Below, piece by piece: positions 36,729-47,800 of a DNA stretch of 64,000 nt. Source of the DNA: Erpobdella octoculata (taxonomy: Eukaryota; Annelida; Clitellata; Hirudinida; Erpobdellidae). Under the pieces are notes generated by a model that saw nothing but the letters and a program-made list of their open reading frames with translations, was not told where the DNA came from and did not search any database. A program made the position numbers and the translations under genes. The stretch lies in the NCBI GenBank assembly GCA_963978895.1, contig OZ022240.1:8823906-8887905 (forward strand), given 5' to 3'. Position 1 is the stretch's first letter, and each line of letters starts with the position of its first letter.

Positions 36729-38616
36729 GGATCGTACTCGGATGTACACTTACAGTTATGATATAGGTATGTAATTGTCTGATAATGCAAAAGTAATTAT
36801 TATTTCAACTATAATGCTAGCTTGAAAAAATTTTAAATCTTGGTTATTATCATGATATTTTGTAATATGATGAAACATCGACAACACTACCTAGCACAGA
36901 GATGTTTGTGATGTGTCCTATTGAGCAACCTTTCAGATGACGACGACGACGACGACGATGATGTCGGGTGAGTACACATTCAATAATCTGTATAAATACG
37001 TGCATACATAAATACATATGTGTATAAGAATACACGAGTATTCAGGAGCGAATTCATTGAACTTCTACTACTTTAAGCTTTTGCAAATCTTATGCTTTGA
37101 TTGTTTAGTGAGCGTTCAATTCACATCACTGCTCGTCTGAACTTAAACATCCCAGGACGGAGTGACATTTTGAAGATGTTTTTACGAGTAAATTGTAAAA
37201 GAATTTTTTTTGATATTAGAAAAAAAATCATTGGGCAATCGAATAGATAACTTCTGACGTTCAACAAATGAAACATCTTGTACTATGACGTTCAAATCTC
37301 AGTCCACCCAAAATTCTTCATCCGCTCTAAGAGATAAAAGTCAAACGACTCTGCCATACTACTGCAGCAGAAATGATCTCAGGCCGTCTTTATCTTCGAT
37401 TGCTCTCAACAAAAACATTTTCACAGGATCGACCAACATCCCCTCTGCAAATATCGCCAAAACAAACGTTGATAAAATCAGTCAAAAGTCGCAAAACAGA
37501 CGCAGCTTCGTCGGTCCAGATACTCCTCTTCCACATCCCAAGCGAACATCCATGCACTTCTCAAACCGATCGATCACGAATTCCCAACCTTCCACTCCGG
37601 AAAAGTTAGCACCTTCGCCAGCGGAGGTCACGAAAAGCAAACAATGTTCTCTCACCGACATCGAAAAGATCACACGCACCGACGAAGATGACGAATGTGA
37701 CAAAAAATACATCGCTACGATGACCAATCTGACGAGAAGAGATAGTGCGAAAGAGTCGTCTCAGATGAGCGAAGAATGCGTGAGGTTGTTATCAATTAAT
37801 CGAGAAAAGAACGAAGAAGTCACACCGAGCGACCCACAAAGAACGACAGCCGATACTTTATCACTGTCCCGATCGTGCGATCTATTGCAGCCTCGTACGA
37901 TCAGCCAAGCAAAGTCGAAGTGGATAAAACTAAGAAGCACCATCAAGATGGCTCATGCATTCGTTCCCAACAATCGTAAAAAAGCAACACTGGAAAGAGA
38001 AGATTCGTTTTTGAAAAGATTTTCGACAAGACAAGGAGGCGGATTGAAAGAAGTTACAAGCGAAGACTTTCCAGATGGTAGAGCGCGTCCGTCGGCTATC
38101 ACCGAGAATAATAGCACCATTGAAGTTCACGACGTTAAAAGTTTGAACTATTTTTATAAACATTTTTAATTGAATTTATTGCAGTTATGATTTAATTATT
38201 CACGCGAATATAAGCTCGCATAATTTTTCGTCCCGGTTTTAAAAGTTTGCGATATCACTTTCTGAAATTTTCATTTAAGAGGATTACAAGCTCACGTGAC
38301 CTTATCTTATCTGTATTGGAGTTTTCCAGAAAGAGTTTGTAAGCGTTCTGATTTGGTGTGGTAAATTGAAAGTACACGACTGAGTTTCAGGTGGTTGATC
38401 ATCGAAAGGTACATTTAGCAACCATTAACATCTGTCACCCTGCGAGGCTGCTAAAATGAAAACATCAGTACATATGCTTATTAAGCTGCTGTAGGATTAT
38501 CGATTCATCATTATCATCATCACCACTCCCATCATTTGAAACAGCCGTTTATATCTTTTAAAACTCATCAACCGGTTATGCTTTATACGTAATCTGAATG
38601 TTAACCATCATCATCG

Positions 38617-38653
<37 letters not shown>

Positions 38654-38761
38654 TGTCGTCGTCGTCATCGCCACCATGACTGAGCATCATCTACATACAG
38701 ATTGAATTACAAAGTGTTCAATTGCAGCATATTCAATTCAAAGTGTTGTAACCATATATAC

Positions 38762-38826
<65 letters not shown>

Positions 38827-41800
38827 GCCCTAAATTGTTTATTTGTCAGGTGAACGAGCCAAACATCGTTCCGTGGTGGGACCTGACGATACGTTTATGT
38901 ACATCTGGTTATTCATTCTCACGGCTGCCATCCTTTACAACTTATGGACTTGCATCGCCAGAGAGGCATTCTCAGAACTTCCTTCGCAGCAGACAGCTCT
39001 CTGGGTAGCGGCAGATCTGGCCTGTGACGTCATCTACATGGCGGACATTTTCGTTCAATTGAGAACCGGTTATTTAGAACACGGCCTTGTCGTGTACGAT
39101 AACAAGAAACTGTGTCGACATTACGTGAAATCGAAAGAATTTATTGTGGATCTGCTGTCTCTTCTGCCGCTCGATCTTCTTCAGTTTCATCTGGGAATTC
39201 ACCCGCTTTTGCGTTTCCCGCGTTTTCTCAAGGCTTACCGTTTGTTCAGATTCGTCTACATGGTAGAAACGAGAACGGTTTACCCGAACATGTGGCGGGT
39301 GGCAAACTTGAGTCACACTGTTTTTCTCGGCTGTCACTGGTTTGCTGCTTTTTATTTTCTCATTTCAAAACACGAAAACTTTGGCACTTCCTGGGGCTAT
39401 CCTGAACCGAAGGAAGAGCTGGCATCGGTTACTCAAAAATATCTCAGGTCGCTCTACTGGTCAACCCTAACCCTCACCACTATCGGGGACATGCCCTCGC
39501 CTGAAACAAGCTGGGAGTGAGTTTGGCAGTTATTTTTAAGCACCTATTGTCACAACGTCGCATTATTTTATTTTTTTAAATCGAACTGTACCAAGACGTT
39601 TGCTGGCAGAAATTCAAAGTTATGAAGCGATAACGTGAAAGTACTTCATAATAGAAAAAAAATTCATCTTTAAAAATCAGTACAAACATTTCAACTTTTT
39701 GAACCTTAATAAAAAGTCAGCAATAAAAACTCCTTCAATCAATTCAGCACGAAACAAATTGGTTATTTTTCTGCATGCAAGAAAAACCATCAAATGTTAG
39801 AAATAACAAACAAAAATTTTAAATTTAAACTAACATCAAATTATATCAAGTTAAATCAAATTCCTTCTAGTTTAAATTATTTGATTTCAAACGAAAATAA
39901 CGTATTGAAAATCAGTTTCAATTGAAAATTTCTTAACATTAAATGTACCGTGACGACAAGTTGAGGCCGATCGTAAGAAAGCAACAAATTGTCTGTTGAA
40001 TGAAACAATTTTATTGGATTTTATTTAGTCACATAAAATTACCTTTGATTAGATTTAGTAATATAAAATTATATTTGATTATATTTAGTCACATGAAATC
40101 ATATTTGATTATATTTAGTCACTAAAATCATATTTGATTATATTTAGTCACATGAAATCATATTTTGTTATATTTAGTCACATGAAATTATATTTGATTA
40201 TATTTACTCTAGTAACATGAAATTATATTTGATTTTATTTAATAACCTGAAATTATATTTGATTATATTTAGTAACATGAAATTATATTTGATTATATTT
40301 AGTAACATGAAATTATATTTGATTATATTTAGTAACATGAAATTATATTTGATTTTATTTAGTCACATGAAATTGTATTTTATTAAATTAAGTAATATAA
40401 AATCATATTTGATTATTTTTAGTAACATGAACTCCTATAGGATTATATTTAGTCACATGAAATCGTATTTATTGGCTTTTTATTACTAAGACCACTTCAT
40501 TGCGGAAAATTTGCTTTCGATTTATTTTTAACTGTCCGCGGTTTTTAGGTTATTTTTTTTAAATTTACGTTTTTAATGTTCCATAATAATATTACATTTG
40601 AACATTATTTTTCAAATAATATCACATTTAAGCTAACATGCGTTATAATATGACGGTTAAGGATCGTTGCCTTACACATAATATACACAAATATTATATA
40701 TATTTGTCACCAATGTTTTCAGATAAAAAATAATTTTCCCACCTATTTAATTGTAGGCATGTGTGCGTTGTTTGATCGTGTTATGTGTCAGTGTGTGTTA
40801 AGTTTGCAAGCTTGTACGTGTGTACATGTTTATGCTTGAGTGTGAATGTATGTGAATGTAAACACATATTTTGAACAGTTTATATAAAACGTGTCATAAA
40901 GGAGGTATGATTACACTACAACAATGTACTGCGACAGAAAAAACATTTCAATTCACGATCACATTGCAGGACCGGTTGTATCAATCAATAAAATGTCGTT
41001 TTTGATCAATAAATGAACTTTTGTAGTTTATTACATGATGCTGAGCTCTCGTGTGCAATACTATGACAACTTAGGTTATAAAATTTCAATTATTTGCAAG
41101 CTGCTGTAAATAGTCGATGTGCTGATCAAAGATGAATTTACAGCTCAGTAGATCTGCCGTCAAACAATCCGGTATGTGTAAGAGTATCAAAAAGTGTGGT
41201 TTTAAAAGTCCCAGTAGAGTTTTGATAAAAGGGGGTGTAACAAAATGGTATCAGGACATTCCCCTTTTTCTTAAACAATTTTCCCAAACTTATCTTCTCG
41301 GTATATTCCTCCATTCGCAGCCACATTTATCCAATTACAAGATATGACTTAATTAAATTTGCAAAGTGTTTTTACTCTCAAACTTTCATGTCAATAAAAC
41401 TACTTTAATTTGCTACGTCAATGTTTTTTAAATCTGAAGTATTTATTTAAACATCAAGAATATTTAAACAACTTCTAATAAATATTCTCAAAATATTTAA
41501 AATTTCTACAAGAGTGACATTTAATGAATTTTATGAAACTTTTAGTTATTTAAACTTCAATCTGCGGTGTTTCCCAGATATACATAAAATGAGAAGATCC
41601 TTAAAAGAAAACTAGCAAAAGATAAAACGAGAGATTATGCCAATAAATTGATATCTTTAAATTTTGCTTTTGTGAGAAAAATAAACAAACAGAAAACAAT
41701 TTTAAAATATAAAATTAGTTTTTACATATCGTTTAATGTCTTTATTTAAATAATTACCATTCTTATTATTTGTTAATAATTGCAAACAAAATATAATCAA

Positions 41801-44800
41801 TACATTTTTATTAAAATTTTTATTATTATTTCATCTAAATAAACAAAAGAAAATGGTTTTCTGTTTTTCGAACGTTGAGAAAATTTTTAATTTTATATGA
41901 ATGCTTATAGGGGTTTGTATGAAAGTTTTTCAAGTATAACCCAAAAATGTAGATAGCTATCAAAGGTGTGGATGTCTTTAAAGTGTGGTTTTTGTGAAAT
42001 TGTTGATGTTTTAACGTGCGAACAAATTATTGATGTACAAAAAAATTGATGTGGTTTTTTTATAAAATGTACGGCGTGTACATTTATTTTTGTATCTCAG
42101 TGACATCTAATTAGACACGAGACCAGGCGCGTAGCCAGGATTTTAAAACAAAAGGGGTGAAATCCTAATTTGAAGGGTACAGAACCTTTAAAACAAACTC
42201 TCACTCCTTTAAGCAAAGCCAGAACTCTACCACAGGGCCCCCAAGATGTTTACAAAAACGAGCTCGGTACTTTGAGAAAAAGATTCTTAATTTGGTGTAT
42301 CCAACGATATCTTGATATAACAACTGGTTACATAACCTACTCTAGTAGGCCTAAATTGGGATAGCCAGTTAGTTAAAAGAATTTGTGACATCTTTTTAAA
42401 ATGCACACAAAGATATATTCTAGAGGCGTTGTGAGAGCTGAGATTTCAGAAAAGGTGACAGTAAACAAATAGTTCTGCAAAAGTGTGCTAACAACAGGAA
42501 ATGCTTTCTTATATGAAAAGAGCCTGTTTGTCATCGCAACAATATCACTAATAAAAGAAGACGAAGCAACAGTCATATTCATAAAGCAATATTCATCTTG
42601 CTTTTTAAGTAGAATTGCATGAAATTTCTTTCTACGTAAAGTTTTGTTTTCCAAATCAATCAACTTGAGTTTAGGAACAACCAGTTTATTAAACAGCAAA
42701 ACAAAATTCTGTGATAACCAATGTACATTGGGGTTAAGGTCACGTTAGTTTGCAAATTTTATTTTGGTCAGCAGAATTACAAAAGGGTACTTTCCTTTTG
42801 CAAATGCACCCTTTTGCACCCCACCTGGCTACGGGACTGCACGTCACTCAAGAGCATTCCTAAAAAGCAGAAATTATATTTCTCGCATGATAGATACATT
42901 TTGAAAATGGTTTGTTTGGCAACATCTCTTTTTAGAGTGTTGCACACACAAAATATGATAAAAATGACAATTGGATGTTATAGATATGATGGAAAATCAC
43001 ACCACGTGACCAATGACCAGTGAGAAAATGAAAGTAAACAATTTATAACGTCTCTATAGCAACCACGGTCGTCTCACAACAAAGGTTTGCAATCGAAGAA
43101 GAACTAAGTTATGCGTTGTCTCATGTAATAATGTTTATTTGCGTCCACGAGTTTGGTTTTAGTTTCTGTTAGATCGTGCAGTTCAAGTGTTTGTTTAGAT
43201 ACGTATTTATTTCATCAGATGAGCTGCAAATAAATGTGATAACAATTACATGTTTTATTGAAATAATTTTTTATTCAATTTTTCAAAAAAATCCGAAATA
43301 AAAAGCATTTTCGTCTAAAATGTAGTTGAATCAACATGTTAGGAAAGTTAATTTTGTATTGTGACATTTTAAAGAATTCAAACTTGACTGTTCCGTGTAA
43401 GAGAAAGTTTAAAGTAAGAATATTGCACGGGCTGGTGACCACACAATCAGATTTATGGACTGCAGTGGAGACGCACAGCGGTAGTTTGAAAGAATTCGAG
43501 GTCAAAAAGCTAAAAGAATAAAACGCACAACTGCCAATGAAAACGAAAGTTGATTTGTGGGATAAATTAGAATTTTGACAGTGAGACAAATGCGATATAT
43601 ATAATACAATAAGATAATATTCCAATCAACCAGTATCACTGACATTCAGGGACCTAGCACTGAGTCTTCCTGTCTTCAAACAACGACTTAAATATTCTCT
43701 ATTTAACTCGCCTAATTAATTGAAATTGTAATAGCTACTTTAGTTCCGCTCGCAGAGCGTTTTCGCGACAGCATTAGCTGTAAGAAGACGCTATATAAAT
43801 CTCTATTACATTACATTACATTACATTACATTACATTACATTAACATTGAATATCTGAAAACTGATTCTTTTTGAAATATCGGCAACTTTTGAGACACAT
43901 TAAAAGCTTTCCATTTGAAGCAGTGCAGTTGCATTACTTTGTGACATTAGAAGAAGTGAGATATATTACTGTTATCAGTACTTTGCAGGTTGTTGCGTCA
44001 CATTCCATTGAACCAACGTGAAGCCGGATTTTTACGCGCGAGATAAAACGATATTTTATTTTGTTTAAAGAACTTCTGGTATTCATTGACAAAAATCTAC
44101 ATAAACCTTTAAGTTTGTTCACTCAAGTTTACACATGTGTGAGGTTTTTCATGCACATTTACAAAAATTGTAGCATTTTTATTTCAATTTATACAAATTA
44201 TTGTTGAAGTTTGATTTGTGTGGCAAAAAATCGAACGTTCATAGCATCGAATCACGCAATCCCCTCAACAACTTTCGCGTTGTATTTTTAAAAAAATAAA
44301 CAATATTTTTGTTTTACAGATTTGTCTTCACCATTCTCAGTTATCTTATTGGAGTTTTTGTTTTTGCCACCATTGTTGGTGAGTTGATTTTTTTGTGTGT
44401 CGGTGGTGGAGTTGTCTTGTGAAGTTGTTACTTTGACTTTAATGCAGTAAATGCAGCAAACTATTTAATAAATATGAATCAATATTATTATAGTTTAAGT
44501 AAAAAATATTATATAACTTTATTTGTGGAAAAACAGTTAATCATTTGCAGGACAAGTCGGTAATGTGATTACAAATCGAAACGCAAGTCGACAGGAATTC
44601 GAGCGGCACTTGGTAGGAATGACTTAAACGAGTGGAATTAATTCGCAATTCATTATATGCATGAATGCATGGATGATTGAACGAAAAAATTGCTAAACGA
44701 CTGAAATAATTATTTATAATGAAAGACCTCAACAAGTCAACCGTTGTATTTTCATAAACCAACAGGACGGAGCTAAAGCCTACATGCGTAACCACAACGT

Positions 44801-47800
44801 ACCAGCAGATATGCAGAAGAGGGTACAAAGATGGTACGGCTATGCCTGGAACAGGTGACTTTAACTTGAACTTTCACTGCGCGCTGTGAAGAAATGTTGA
44901 ACAAATTATTTGTTTAAATGTCATTTATTGTTTGTTTTGTATTTATTATTTTGTACTTTATTGCTTCTATGGGTGAAGCTGCTATCTTTTTTTAAAGCAG
45001 AGATTCTCAAATCTTTAATGTAAAATAATATAAAAATTTTATGACGATCAAAAAGTTTCTACTTTTTCAGACAAACAAACAAGCTGCATAATTATTATTT
45101 ATTTTATACATAAAATTACATAACTTTTGAATTTTTATTGAGAGGTCGAATGAACGGAGGTGGAGACATCAATTCACTGGGGCTTCTTCCGGACAAGTTG
45201 AAAACTGAACTTGCCCTTCACGTCAACCTGGAAACTCTGAGGAAAGTTGGTTATTATAATATCACGTGACATTAATTATTATAATGAGCATATGCAACGA
45301 ATGACGGCACTCTTCAGTCGCAAATGACAGGCATTTCATATGTGATGAGCTGTCATAAAAACAAGATAAGAAGCACAATAAGAGATTTTAACTGTTGCAA
45401 TCTTCTCAACACAACAAATTTCATTGTTCTCGCTACGGTTTTGTTAGTTTAGCAGACAGCATGCATGACACATCGCTGTTTTTTAATAATTTTATTTCAC
45501 ATTTATTAAGTAAGAAGTTCACTTTTAAAGCTTTATTCTTTTCAAAATATTCTTCTTTACATACTTCTTGCTGGTTTAACTTAAAGGTACTGTATTTAAT
45601 TTTTGTTGCTCACATTCCGTAACTTCCTTTAAACTACTAAGGTCAACTTACTCTTTTACCAAACTCTGGTTGTCAGTTGATTACTACCAAAGTTAAAAGC
45701 GAATATGGGGCTGCAAAGCTGACGGAGGCGTCATTTGGGGAGCCGAGGGAGTGGTTGTCCCTTTTGCGAATTTTCCTTATTTACTTTTTTAAAATTGCTA
45801 TAAAGTTTTTTTTAAATATTTAGAATAATTCTCACAATAACAGGTTCTGTAATAGAAGTTATAAAATTTTGAAATGTGTGGGTTTTTAAAACATTTTCTC
45901 CCATGCTTTTGCCTGGGCTATACTTTAATGTTTTTGAAGTCGACTGATAGATGATAACATCATTCTATACAGGCTCTCTCTTTAAATTTTTAACTTTTAA
46001 TAGTAAATAAAATACCAAAATACAACTTTATTAATATTTCTAAAGTTAAAATGTCTTATAGATAAATATTTATTAAAAATTATTGTACATTAAGCAGTGA
46101 GAGAATCGCAAGTTATTTTCTGTCGCAGATCATTATTTGATCAACATGTTTCTCATTCTCCATTATCCAGGTTTCAGATTGGCTTGTAGTGAGTAAGGCA
46201 GAGTTTATAAAATACACTAATCCACGTATTTAATGTATTCGAGCTTGTCTATGTTAATAAATAATCTTTATTATTTTCATTATAGTTTTTTGTATCGATT
46301 ATAAAATTTTACCGTAAAAAACACTTTGGTCTGCGTTATCAAGATTCAATGGCAAAGGTTTTTGATTTTGTTTTGCGATTATCGTCATTGTTCGCGAAAA
46401 GTATAAAGAAATTGAAAATCTGCAAAGCGTGTATGGCTTATCTATTGAGCATTCAATGAATCTGTTAATGTATACATATTTTGTATGCATCATTGTCAAA
46501 CAGACGTGTCTTAGCATAATTTATTCATTATTAGGTGTCTTAGCATAATTTATTCATTATTAGGTGACCATCTTCCACGAATGTGAGCCAGAATTCTTGC
46601 ACGATTTGGTGCTGAAGATGAGAGCGTTTATATTCACCCCAGGAGATCTTATATGTAGGAAAGGAGAAGTGGCCAGAGAAATGTTCATCATCGCTGACGG
46701 GCTTATAGAAGTCGTCAGGTAATTTTATGTCAAGTCATGTCACACAAACAATGTCACGTTTTGTAATTCATGCTTTGCCACGTATCCTTTATGTGTTATG
46801 TCACACGGTTTGTTTATGGAATAGGAAAACATTCGTTTGGTTTCGCGTTCTTGTTTTTCCATCATTAAATCAGTCATGTGGGTCAACAAAGTTATAGAAA
46901 CAGTTTGCGAATGTGATTATGAGACAATTTGTAAATGTGATCATGAAACCGCTTGTGAATGTGATCATGAAACAATTTGTGAATGTGATCATGAAACAGT
47001 TTGTGAATGTGATCATGAAACAATTTGTAAATGTGATCATGAAACAATTTGTGAATGTGATCATGAAACAGTTTGTGAATGTGATCATAAAACAGTTGGT
47101 GAATGTGATCATAAAAGTCAAAAAACAGTTTCTGAATGTGATCATAAAAGTCATAAAACAGTTTCTGAATGTGAACATGGAACAATTTGTGAATGTTTCT
47201 CTAAAATGATTAGATGATGTGATTATGAAATAAATTTTGCACGTTATAAACTCCATCATTGTTCGAATATATATTTGATTTCTGCCCAAACAACCCACAC
47301 ACGCTAAGGTGACCTTAAAAGAACAAATTGAATCTGAATGAAAATAATCATAAAGTTTGAAATACAGATTTAATTGCAATTTATACGATTGATATTTATG
47401 AATGTGTCAATCGAATTATTTAAAGTGGCTTAAACATTTTTTGGGCCTGCTGCTATCATGATATCAGAAAGGGTGTGAGGTGTTGTGCATAAAATGTGAG
47501 ATAATATAATTGCGCTATTTGTCAAATTTTTGTAGGCGTGTGTCATGTGACTTGAGTCGTTTCAATCAAAAAAAATTTGCATATCAATTCAAAAAAAGAC
47601 AACAAATTATTTATTAATACTATTCATAGAAAAATATTAAAAAGATCGGCTAGGAAGTAGAATCAGATACTTTTTCTTGTTTACAAATATTAAACAATGG
47701 AATTTATTCAAAGCAAGATTGCCATGCAATGTTCTGAATATATTTTCGTCACATAAAAATTTCAGTTGATCAGTAAGTTCTGGAACAAACTTCAGAATTT

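Noticed and set aside
37373..37727. Alternative-frame ORFs in CNG exon 3
   Set aside because: Shadows of the N-terminal coding frame, which is in phase with all downstream exons.
40217..40489. 90-codon ORF of hydrophobic repeats
   Set aside because: 30-bp intronic minisatellite; frame kept open only by the unit length.
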